Source: Bacilli bacterium (lineage in GTDB: Bacteria; Bacillota_I; Bacilli_A; RF39; UBA660). From it: 50,157 bases of DNA. Positions within the stretch are counted from its first letter, which is position 1; each line of letters starts with the position of its first letter. The position numbers and the translations under genes are program-made. The DNA is taken from NCBI GenBank assembly GCA_900758495.1, contig CAAERO010000032.1, positions 1 to 50,157 of the forward strand, in the 5' to 3' direction. Below the pieces are notes generated by a model. That model ran no database searches. It saw only the letters and a list, made by a program, of their open reading frames with translations, and was not told the origin of the DNA. Shown piece by piece: positions 1 through 6,857 of this stretch.

Positions 1-27
1 TATATTTACTACTCATTTACTACTTTT

Positions 28-127
28 GGTTGCATTTTCATGCTGGTAAATGCCAGCTTATGCAAGGTATCTTCCAAAAAGAAAATACCGATAAATCCCT
101 AAAATACGGGATATATCGGCATTTACC
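28..127. repeat. Nested inverted repeats, candidate origin of transfer
   Basis: Three inverted repeats lie within 100 bases. GCTGG (42-46) pairs with CCAGC (53-57), flanked by TTGCAT (30-35) and ATGCAA (60-65). GGTAAATGCC (45-54) recurs inverted as GGCATTTACC (118-127). CCGATAAATCCC (88-99) pairs with GGGATATATCGG (108-119), 11 of 12 matching with an 8-base loop. Clusters like this are typical of oriT regions, and a ribbon-helix-helix gene, a usual relaxosome partner, sits next to it. No nick site or relaxase gene is visible, so the oriT role is inference. Confidence 0.4.
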
Positions 128-163
128 AACTTATGAAAAGATAATCAGAAATTTAGTAAGTTT

Positions 164-316
164 TTACCATAATAACAAATCAATTCTTGATTCTAAATTA
201 GTTGCAACCTTAATACATTTTCTTATAGCAGCTGATTTACTTTTTATATTATTTTGTTTCATAAAATTATTTAATAAAATCAATTCTTCTTCATTTAAAT
301 TAACACTAAATTTCAA
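164..316 (-). CDS. Small ribbon-helix-helix DNA-binding protein (TTG start)
   Basis: This 50-residue protein begins KFSVNLNEEELILLNNFM and continues through KSKSAAIRKCIKVA, the beta-strand/helix/helix pattern of Arc/CopG/MobC-type ribbon-helix-helix proteins. It starts at TTG (316) with a GGGGG Shine-Dalgarno site 9 bases upstream; an in-frame TTG at 322 is too close to that site. Such proteins in conjugative elements bind oriT as relaxosome accessories or repress transfer genes. The adjacent inverted-repeat cluster fits that role. The fold is well supported by the pattern, the function only by context. Confidence 0.6.
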   Translation of the reverse strand: MKFSVNLNEEELILLNNFMKQNNIKSKSAAIRKCIKVATNLESRIDLLLW

Positions 317-481
317 TATCAAATTCCCCCTTTTATAAAAATAGCTAAAAATCTAAAGTCAACAGGATATGGCAATGCACCACGAAACTTCAAAATCCTT
401 ATAATATAAGTCTTTTTCAATTTCATAGATGCACCAACAACCATTTTCGCACTTGCAAAAATAACCTTTTTCCTACTTTTA

Positions 482-533
482 GGGTTCTAATTATTATTTA
501 AAACCTTATTTTATAACCCATATTATAGAACCC
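482..533. repeat. 8-bp inverted repeat with long loop
   Basis: GGGTTCTA (482-489) and TAGAACCC (526-533) form an 8-bp stem around a 36-base AT-rich loop. On the plus strand it is followed by TTTTT, but no plus-strand gene leads into it. On the minus strand it follows the end of the gene at 546-1007. It may be an RNA processing or weak termination structure. Confidence 0.35.
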
Positions 534-545
534 TTTTTGAACACT

Positions 546-1007
546 TTAACTATTTTCTCTTTTTTTCTTGTAGTCAAGTTCTTTTATTTCTTTAATATCA
601 TCTTCCTTATATTTTTCTTCTATTTTATTTAATTCAACCTTATATTCTTCATTTAATCTTTTTATTTCTGCAATTACTAACTTTAATTTTTTCTCACGAT
701 TTAAACTATTCATAAGTTTCTTTGCATCATAATTTTTCAATGATTGCTCATTATCATAATCATAAAAAATATAATTAAATTTACCAATTTTATTATCGTA
801 AATCAAAGAAATGTTTTTTGCTGATGATTTTAATTCTAAATTATAGAACTTAACTTTATCAATGTTATTATTTTCAAAATAGGTAATATTAAAGTCAACA
901 CCATAATGTTGTTTTACAAGTTCTAGCTTCTGCTTGTATTTTAGTTTTGCCTTATCTTTTTCAATTATTTTTTTCTTTATAAGTTCCTTATCATTATCAA
1001 CATTCAT
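546..1007 (-). CDS. Unknown charged coiled-coil protein of the conjugative element
   Basis: The 153-residue protein is rich in Lys and Glu, with predicted coiled-coil ends (about residues 1-30 and 105-150) around a short globular middle containing YNLELKSSAKNISLIYDNK. There is no signal peptide or membrane segment. Its ATG overlaps the stop of the primase-like gene by ATGA, so the two are probably translationally coupled. I do not recognise a family. As part of the processing block next to the primase it could be a DNA-processing accessory, but that is guilt by association. Confidence 0.55.
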   Translation of the reverse strand: MNVDNDKELIKKKIIEKDKAKLKYKQKLELVKQHYGVDFNITYFENNNIDKVKFYNLELKSSAKNISLIYDNKIGKFNYIFYDYDNEQSLKNYDAKKLMNSLNREKKLKLVIAEIKRLNEEYKVELNKIEEKYKEDDIKEIKELDYKKKRENS

Positions 1008-1975
1008 AATTCTAAATCACTCTCCTTATTTAACATTTTATCTATAATCATTTTAAAATTTTGATTAAAATAATTATAATTTCTAATAAAGGCTTCTTTA
1101 TCTTTTACTAATGCTTCATTTAAATCTTTTACATCCATTGTAAAAATTATAGAAGTAGAAAAAGAATTGATTTTTCTTTTTTTCAATTCTTCTTTTACTA
1201 TATCTTGATAAGTTTTTCCTGTTATATCATTATCAAATGCTAAAACAATATTACCAACAAATTTTTTACCATCTATAACTTTTAATAATCTTTTATAATT
1301 AGGCAATCCATTTAATGCTACCGTTTTTATATCTGGATCAATCGTTTCCAAAGATAAAGAATCAATGATACTTTCTGTTACATAAATTAAAGTTTTACTA
1401 TCAGAATTTTCTAATAATTTTTCATTCCATAAGTAGCTTGTCCCTCTAGATTTTAATTTTTGATTACTATTAACACTTCTAGCAAAGTAACAATTTTTAT
1501 TGATTGGAAATACAACCATTTCTCGTTTATCATCATAGCCAACATTATATTTTTTTAATAAGTCAATATCAATTTTTCTATTGTTTAAATAATCAGTATT
1601 ACTAATTTTATTTATGCACTTTTTATAATAATTAGTAAAATCAATTAAGTTACTTTCATCTTCAATTACATCAAACTTTTTAAAAACAATATTTGAAATG
1701 TTAGGATATAATTTATCAGCTATTTCTAATTTTTCTGAAAAGCTTGTAACCCCATAATCAAGTCCTATTAAATCAAAAATATCATAACTTGCACCACAAG
1801 CAAAACATTTACAAATATTATATTTTGAAGAATAACTCATGCTTGGGTGTCTATCTTCATGTTCTGGATTTAAACAAGTAAATGGTTTATTAATGTTTTT
1901 TCCATGTTTACTAGTCAAATAATCACCAAGCAACATTTTAAAATTTTTAATACTACCTCTATCTATGTAAGGCAT
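1004..1975 (-). CDS. CHC2 zinc-finger / TOPRIM primase-like protein
   Basis: A DnaG-type zinc finger is visible at about residues 34-62 (CLNPEHEDRHPSM, then CKCFACGASYDIFDLIG). A TOPRIM domain follows at about 194-290, with the glutamate motif YVTESIIDSLSL and the acidic motif LAFDNDITGK. At 323 residues it lacks the C-terminal helicase-binding domain of chromosomal DnaG. Proteins of this layout are common in conjugative elements and phages, where they are thought to prime the transferred strand. The gene overlaps both neighbours, so it sits in one polycistronic block. Function is inferred from domain layout. Confidence 0.8.
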   Translation of the reverse strand: MPYIDRGSIKNFKMLLGDYLTSKHGKNINKPFTCLNPEHEDRHPSMSYSSKYNICKCFACGASYDIFDLIGLDYGVTSFSEKLEIADKLYPNISNIVFKKFDVIEDESNLIDFTNYYKKCINKISNTDYLNNRKIDIDLLKKYNVGYDDKREMVVFPINKNCYFARSVNSNQKLKSRGTSYLWNEKLLENSDSKTLIYVTESIIDSLSLETIDPDIKTVALNGLPNYKRLLKVIDGKKFVGNIVLAFDNDITGKTYQDIVKEELKKRKINSFSTSIIFTMDVKDLNEALVKDKEAFIRNYNYFNQNFKMIIDKMLNKESDLEL

Positions 1976-2919
1976 GAATCAGCCTCTTTTATTTTAAAAT
2001 TATCATCCTCATATATAATATTTTTTCCATAAGTTATTTTAATAATATCTTCATAATGAATATCTGCCATTCTACCATAGTTTTCTTCAAAAGCATTTCT
2101 ATCAGACAATTTTTCTATATTATAAGTCGATAAATATGATGAGTTATATCCTCTTTTAAGTGCATCAGCATTATATTTAAAAGTTTGTTCAATACCATCT
2201 TTATTAATTGTTAAATTAACCGTTACACAATTATGTTCTTTAATGGCATCTATAATTCTTTTTATTTTGTGATATGGGTGTTGTTTATCATCTTCAATAC
2301 TTTTTAGTATTTTTCTTTTTTGTTCTGTAAGTGCTAAACTTCTTAAAATATCTGTTGTATTATCAATAATAAAATTTCGTGCCTCTTCCTCTATAAAAGT
2401 TTCTTTATCTGTTAAATAATCAAGTAAATCTTGTGGTTTTGTGGTTGAAAACTGTTTATGATAATCTTCTAGTGTTTCAGATGTTACTCCATCAATAAAC
2501 TTATTTAAAACGTCTTTATCTCCTATTTCATCACCAATTTCAATTTCATTAATATTAACTATCGTATCTTTTATTTCTTTACTTAGTTCTGATATTCTAT
2601 CATTCATTTCTTTATTAATTAAAGTATATAATTTATCGGCACTTATATATTTTTCACTGTTATAATCCCATTTTAAAATATGATACCTAATTGAATATTC
2701 TATATCATATAATTTATTATTTTCTTTATCATATATACCACTATATTTAAATGGAGTATTTAAATCAAATACATTGCCACCATAACTATTCAAAGAATAT
2801 AAAATATCTAATTTATCATTATACCTAACCCTATTTACTATTATTTTTGATTTATCTTTATAATCAAATGTTTTATTAATACTTCCGCTTTTTAAAAAAT
2901 CGAAAAACTCTTGTTCCAA
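1963..2919 (-). CDS. Unknown protein of the conjugative element (TTG start)
   Basis: This 318-residue soluble protein has no motif I can assign. The start is TTG (2919) behind a GGGGG ribosome site; no better ATG lies near. The middle (about residues 100-205) is acidic and helical, and the last third looks like alternating strands. Its end overlaps the start of the primase-like gene by 13 bases, so coupling is likely. The position just ahead of the primase suggests a DNA-processing partner, but nothing in the sequence proves it. Confidence 0.55.
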   Translation of the reverse strand: MEQEFFDFLKSGSINKTFDYKDKSKIIVNRVRYNDKLDILYSLNSYGGNVFDLNTPFKYSGIYDKENNKLYDIEYSIRYHILKWDYNSEKYISADKLYTLINKEMNDRISELSKEIKDTIVNINEIEIGDEIGDKDVLNKFIDGVTSETLEDYHKQFSTTKPQDLLDYLTDKETFIEEEARNFIIDNTTDILRSLALTEQKRKILKSIEDDKQHPYHKIKRIIDAIKEHNCVTVNLTINKDGIEQTFKYNADALKRGYNSSYLSTYNIEKLSDRNAFEENYGRMADIHYEDIIKITYGKNIIYEDDNFKIKEADSCLT

Positions 2920-2930
2920 ATTAATCCCCC

Positions 2931-3158
2931 TTAATCTTTAGTATTAAATTTATTAATTATGTCTTTCATAGTTATAATTTTAATGTCTAAAATATGTTTA
3001 TCTATTTCATCTTTTAAAACTGATTTTTTCTTTTCTAATTTTAAAATTTCTTTATTAATTGAAGAAATAGCATCTTCTATCTTTTTATTCTTTTGTTCAT
3101 AAACTTCAATTTTACTTTGAAGTTCTTGCATATTATTTATTATTTTATCAAAGTTCAT
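2931..3158 (-). CDS. Small coiled-coil protein
   Basis: The 75-residue protein is almost entirely one heptad-rich helix, with regular Ile/Leu spacing through KIEDAISSINKEILKLEKKK. It has no membrane segment or metal motif. The start codon overlaps the end of the gene at 3148-3894. Short coiled-coil proteins like this in conjugation operons are usually structural or oligomerising partners. No family recognised. Confidence 0.55.
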   Translation of the reverse strand: MNFDKIINNMQELQSKIEVYEQKNKKIEDAISSINKEILKLEKKKSVLKDEIDKHILDIKIITMKDIINKFNTKD

Positions 3159-3894
3159 GTTCTTTCATCATCTCACTTTCACTTAAATCAATTCCTAATT
3201 CTTCAATGTAACCATCAAGATATTGATCTGCATCTAATAATGAAGAAGGATGTTGCCAATCAACACAATAAAAAACATCATCAACCATTGTTCTAATATT
3301 ATTTTCTTCTAGTCTATCCATAATATCACTACCAAAATATGTTTTAATATCTTCCCTAATAGATTGAACCGTATAGTAATCACTACCTTCTTCTAATTCA
3401 TCAGATAAATTTATAAATTCTTTTCCATCAAAAGAACTCTCTGGGATATAACAAATTTTATCTTTTATAGGTAATTTATCTAATTCTTCTTTGGGTAGAT
3501 TTTTCGTTTTTAAGTAAACTAGTTCATTTTTATAAATATGTCCTTGTCTAAAGTATTCAGGATATATTTTATTGTCTTTAAGTTTTCCTACTATTTCTAA
3601 TAATAAAATAGCATTCTTCAATGGAGTATGCTTAATCGTACCATCTAGTTTTTTGGAAACAATAAAATCTTCACCATCAATTGTTTTAATATCATATAAC
3701 TCTTTTGCTCCATCTTTTCCGACAGAACAAATCGCCTTATCACCATTCTTAGCATCATTAATAATCCCATAAATAATTAAAATTCTGTAATCATCACGCA
3801 TATAAACACATTTTGGTAATTCAACAAAATTATTAATGTATGCTAATATGTGAAATTCTGAATTGTTAATTCCAATTAAATCTCTATAATTCAT
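3148..3894 (-). CDS. Unknown 248-residue protein of the conjugative element
   Basis: A soluble acidic protein with a mixed alpha/beta pattern and no recognisable catalytic motif. The N-terminal half has strand-rich stretches (YRILIIYGIINDAKNGDKAI), and the C-terminus has an acidic helical tail ending in SESEMMKEHEL. It overlaps the methylase-like gene by ATGA and the coiled-coil gene by 11 bases, so it is in the middle of a tightly packed operon. No function can be given. Confidence 0.55.
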   Translation of the reverse strand: MNYRDLIGINNSEFHILAYINNFVELPKCVYMRDDYRILIIYGIINDAKNGDKAICSVGKDGAKELYDIKTIDGEDFIVSKKLDGTIKHTPLKNAILLLEIVGKLKDNKIYPEYFRQGHIYKNELVYLKTKNLPKEELDKLPIKDKICYIPESSFDGKEFINLSDELEEGSDYYTVQSIREDIKTYFGSDIMDRLEENNIRTMVDDVFYCVDWQHPSSLLDADQYLDGYIEELGIDLSESEMMKEHEL

Positions 3895-4592
3895 ACTTCT
3901 ATCTCCTCCTCTATTTTTTTCTCCTTACTAGATATTTTTTCTTGCAGTTCTTTATTCATTGCATAAGAAACTGTATAAAAAGTATCAAATTTATTCATAG
4001 TTAAAGTATCTTGATGATGTACTATTGCATTTGCTCCCATTAAAGAAAGTTGAATATATGTCATACAGCAACAAGTTAAATCTAAATCATCACCTTGTAA
4101 GAGGATTTTGTTATTAGGTACTTTCTTATCAAGCAATTCATTATATGCAGCATATAAAATTCTCCCACTTCCACAAGTTGAATCAGAAATGACTATATAT
4201 CCTTTTTCCTTAATAGTATTTTCAGTATCATCCTTAGTAGTTGTTACCCTAGCTATCAAATCACAAATTTCTAATGGTGTAAAAAATTGTGATGAATCTT
4301 TTTTTATTAAATTTAAGTTTTCATAAATATCTCCAAGAATGTCTATTGGTTCAGTTGATTTAGTATATTCATTAACCAAAGCAGTCAGTATTTGAGGAAA
4401 TAATTGTTGTTCTTCTTTTGAATATTTATTTATAATTCTTAAATATTCCTTTTCTCTTTCTTCTTTGAAATAAGTAGCATTAGCAAACGAATAGGCAAGG
4501 CAAATTACTACATCTTTGAAGGCTTCGTATGTACCATATTTAGCTCCTAGTTTTCTTATGGAATCTGAAATGAATTTTTTATCATAATTCAT
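3891..4592 (-). CDS. Truncated N6-adenine methylase-like protein lacking the catalytic motif
   Basis: The type I/HsdM-like SAM-binding fold is visible: QFFTPLEICDLIA (motif X), DSTCGSGRILYAAY (motif I, the AdoMet loop) and GDDLDLTCCC (motif II). The protein ends at 233 residues, shortly after the part corresponding to motif III, and no NPPY/NPPF catalytic motif IV is present. A full HsdM is about 500 residues. It probably binds AdoMet or DNA without methylating, or needs a partner. Similar short methylase-like genes occur in other Gram-positive conjugative elements. The activity loss is inferred from the missing motif. Confidence 0.7.
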   Translation of the reverse strand: MNYDKKFISDSIRKLGAKYGTYEAFKDVVICLAYSFANATYFKEEREKEYLRIINKYSKEEQQLFPQILTALVNEYTKSTEPIDILGDIYENLNLIKKDSSQFFTPLEICDLIARVTTTKDDTENTIKEKGYIVISDSTCGSGRILYAAYNELLDKKVPNNKILLQGDDLDLTCCCMTYIQLSLMGANAIVHHQDTLTMNKFDTFYTVSYAMNKELQEKISSKEKKIEEEIEV

Positions 4593-4605
4593 AATTATTT
4601 ACCTC

Positions 4606-5145
4606 CTATATTTCCATAGTTCTAAAATCTTCTAATGTTCCATAAAGATATTTATTAATCCAATCTATTGTATTATTATTTAAATCTTTTTCTTTTAAAA
4701 CATGAATTGTATTTTTTTCAATTGTTGACTGATTTGTTTTATAAAAAGATTTATCGGGTTCTTCCCAATAAGAAGAATAATCTTCAAGTAATTCACCATA
4801 GTCAAAATTGATAAAACCATTGTTGGAAGCATCTTCTAAAGAATTAAAGTTATAATTTACCAATAAATAATCATATATACTTTTCCACTCTTCATTTGGT
4901 AAAGTTATATCAACTTTCTTAATGTAACCGTAAGTGTTAGCAACACCATTTTTTACATATTGATAAATGTAATTCATTGCTTCTGTTTCATTGAAGAAAA
5001 TTCCATAATTTTCACAATTTAAGCCATTGCATAAATCCGATTTGCAACAATTTCCATTACAATTCCATACATTTTTTAAAGTTTTTAAATCATCTTTATC
5101 AAAAGTTGTTCCAACATTATAAAAGTAACAAGTTTTTGTTATCAT
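4606..5145 (-). CDS. Unknown protein with an N-terminal cysteine cluster
   Basis: The 179-residue protein has a dense cysteine run at about residues 29-46 (CNGNCCKSDLCNGLNC), suggesting a metal-binding or disulfide-bonded knuckle. The remainder is acidic and rich in aromatic residues, with no signal peptide. It follows the next gene upstream by 8 bases and precedes the methylase-like gene. I do not recognise the family. The cytoplasmic setting favours zinc or iron-sulfur binding over disulfides, but this is inference. Confidence 0.55.
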   Translation of the reverse strand: MITKTCYFYNVGTTFDKDDLKTLKNVWNCNGNCCKSDLCNGLNCENYGIFFNETEAMNYIYQYVKNGVANTYGYIKKVDITLPNEEWKSIYDYLLVNYNFNSLEDASNNGFINFDYGELLEDYSSYWEEPDKSFYKTNQSTIEKNTIHVLKEKDLNNNTIDWINKYLYGTLEDFRTMEI

Positions 5146-5153
5146 AAATCCTC

Positions 5154-5579
5154 CTAATATTCATATTCAAAGTTATTGTTTTTTAAACTTTCATATACAT
5201 TTTCATATAAATTATTTACTGTTTCTTCAAAGCCAAACCAAGCAAGTAAATTTTTATTTTCATAATCAGTAACTAATGGATCATCCTTATTAAATTTATC
5301 TCCAAATAATTCCTCCATTGAGCAACCTGTGCCTTCTGTTACATTAGCAAGTAATTCATTTATCTCATCTTTATATTTATCAAAAAATTTAATTGTATCA
5401 TCATAATAGATGAGTTCTCCTATCATCCCCGACACACAACCATACTCTTGTAAATCTTTCATACTACTTAATAATTCATCACTAGATTCGTAATTATTGC
5501 TTTCATCTATATAGTAGTCAATTACATGATTAGTAAGTTGATTATTACCTTTTAATTTTTCTAAAACGTCTTTAATCAT
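5154..5579 (-). CDS. Small acidic protein resembling the DUF7222 type
   Basis: The 141-residue acidic protein contains a central EYGCVSGMIGELIYYDDTIKF stretch followed by DKYKDEINELL. This pattern of a Gly-Cys-x-Ser-Gly-Met turn and YYxDT resembles small proteins annotated DUF7222 in Firmicutes mobile elements; I rely on memory for that. No enzymatic motif is visible. It overlaps the XRE gene by 8 bases and so shares its transcript. Confidence 0.5.
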   Translation of the reverse strand: MIKDVLEKLKGNNQLTNHVIDYYIDESNNYESSDELLSSMKDLQEYGCVSGMIGELIYYDDTIKFFDKYKDEINELLANVTEGTGCSMEELFGDKFNKDDPLVTDYENKNLLAWFGFEETVNNLYENVYESLKNNNFEYEY

Positions 5580-5811
5580 TTTTTACCCCATCAATCAAAT
5601 TATAATCTTTTAAATAAAAGAAAACTGATGAATCAAGTGCCTCACAAATATTAAGCATTTCATAAAAATCCGGATTTAATATTTTGCCTGTTTCAATGTC
5701 TACAATTGTTTCTCTATCTACATAAGCTAGCTTAGCTAAACGACTTCTAGACATTCCCCACGACAATCTTTCTTTTTTTAACATTTTACCTAAATTATTT
5801 ATCCATTCCAT
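5572..5811 (-). CDS. XRE-family helix-turn-helix regulator
   Basis: A single HTH_3/XRE domain fills the 79-residue protein: LGKMLKKERLSWGMSRSRLAKLAYVDRETIVDIETG is the helix-turn-helix pattern, followed by the usual C-terminal helix. I set the start at the ATG at 5811, with AGAGGGG just upstream; an ATG six codons earlier has no ribosome site. It lies directly after a terminator at 5833-5860, so it may head its own transcript running into the processing genes. Likely regulator of that block. Confidence 0.75.
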   Translation of the reverse strand: MEWINNLGKMLKKERLSWGMSRSRLAKLAYVDRETIVDIETGKILNPDFYEMLNICEALDSSVFFYLKDYNLIDGVKND

Positions 5812-5832
5812 TGCATCCCCTCTTTTCAATTT

Positions 5833-5860
5833 AAAAAAGAGAAACCAATTTAGTTTCCCT
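5833..5860 (-). terminator. Intrinsic terminator overlapping the end of the M23 gene
   Basis: On the minus strand AGGGAAAC (5853-5860) pairs with GTTTCTCT (5838-5845) with one G-U, loop of 7, then a T-run (5833-5837). The stop codon of the M23 gene lies within the hairpin. It separates the mating-pore genes from the XRE/primase block. Confidence 0.65.
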
Positions 5861-6857
5861 CGTATTCAGTAAAATCTATATAAGACATAGCATCAAGTAA
5901 CTTTCCCTCTTTATCTTTTAAACCTAAATGTAAATGTGGTCCTGTAGATGTTCCAGTAGTAGAAGTTCTACCAAGTAATTCTCCCTTTCTAACATTTGTA
6001 CCAACTTTAACTTGATATGGTTGAGTTTGATATTGAATGTGCCAGTACATAGCGGTAAAACCATTACTACAAGTAACCATCATATAATTCCCTGTAGAAT
6101 TACCAGATTCTTTAAAAGGTAAATCATTTGCTTGGGTATTAGTTATATTTGATACTGTACCATCACAAATACTATAAAAATTAGTTCCAGTTGGAATAGC
6201 TAAATCCCAACCAGAGTGAAAGTTAGCATTAGCTTGAGCAGAATCAGATAAGTTTCCTAAATCAACATTTCTATGTTCAAATACAATTGAAGTTACTGTA
6301 AAATTATTTCTTAATGGAAATGTATAAGGTAAAGGAAAATATAGCTCACTATACTCATCACTCTTTGTTATATCAACCCCATTTACTACGCATAAATTTA
6401 TTACATCTATTGCAACTCCATTTTCATTCATACCATTTTCAATTGTTAAGTTTGGAATAGAAGTATCAGAATCTAACTTTTTGCAAATTGTCTTGATTGG
6501 AATCATTTGCTTTTCTTCAAAGTTTAAATTTTCAAGATAGGCTTTTTCCCAAGCATCATAACTTAAAGTAGAAGTATCTAATATGTTATTAGTTCTTTGT
6601 AAATAAAATAACATTCTTTCTAAAGAAACATATCCTTTAGAAACTAAATACTTGTTTAAAAGACTTCTATATCTTTCGGCATATAATTGACTATTTATAA
6701 CAATAGAATTGGCTCGCATTTGATTAGCTTGTTCATTTACATAAGCCTCACCCATTTTATATCCACAAACTGCTATAACTATAATAAATATAATAGCAAG
6801 AATAAAACCAACTCCTAAAGTTATTAAGAAAGTATTTAACTTTAATATGTTTTTCAT
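5850..6857 (-). CDS. Membrane-anchored M23 peptidoglycan hydrolase (conjugation wall lysis)
   Basis: An N-terminal membrane segment (about residues 8-33) anchors an extracytoplasmic helical region and a C-terminal LytM/M23 peptidase. Zinc ligands are visible: HSGWD (about residue 213) and HLHLG (about 305). M23 enzymes cut peptidoglycan cross-bridges; in Gram-positive type IV secretion systems a VirB1-like hydrolase of this kind opens the wall for the mating channel. The gene overlaps the VirB4 gene by ATGA, which supports that role. No second lytic domain, such as a lysozyme-like one, is clear in the N-terminal part. Confidence 0.85.
   Translation of the reverse strand: MKNILKLNTFLITLGVGFILAIIFIIVIAVCGYKMGEAYVNEQANQMRANSIVINSQLYAERYRSLLNKYLVSKGYVSLERMLFYLQRTNNILDTSTLSYDAWEKAYLENLNFEEKQMIPIKTICKKLDSDTSIPNLTIENGMNENGVAIDVINLCVVNGVDITKSDEYSELYFPLPYTFPLRNNFTVTSIVFEHRNVDLGNLSDSAQANANFHSGWDLAIPTGTNFYSICDGTVSNITNTQANDLPFKESGNSTGNYMMVTCSNGFTAMYWHIQYQTQPYQVKVGTNVRKGELLGRTSTTGTSTGPHLHLGLKDKEGKLLDAMSYIDFTEYEGN

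Noticed and set aside
30..338. 102-codon plus-strand open frame
   Set aside because: It runs through the inverted-repeat cluster and antisense to the ribbon-helix-helix gene, which has a good ribosome site and a recognisable fold; the plus frame has neither.
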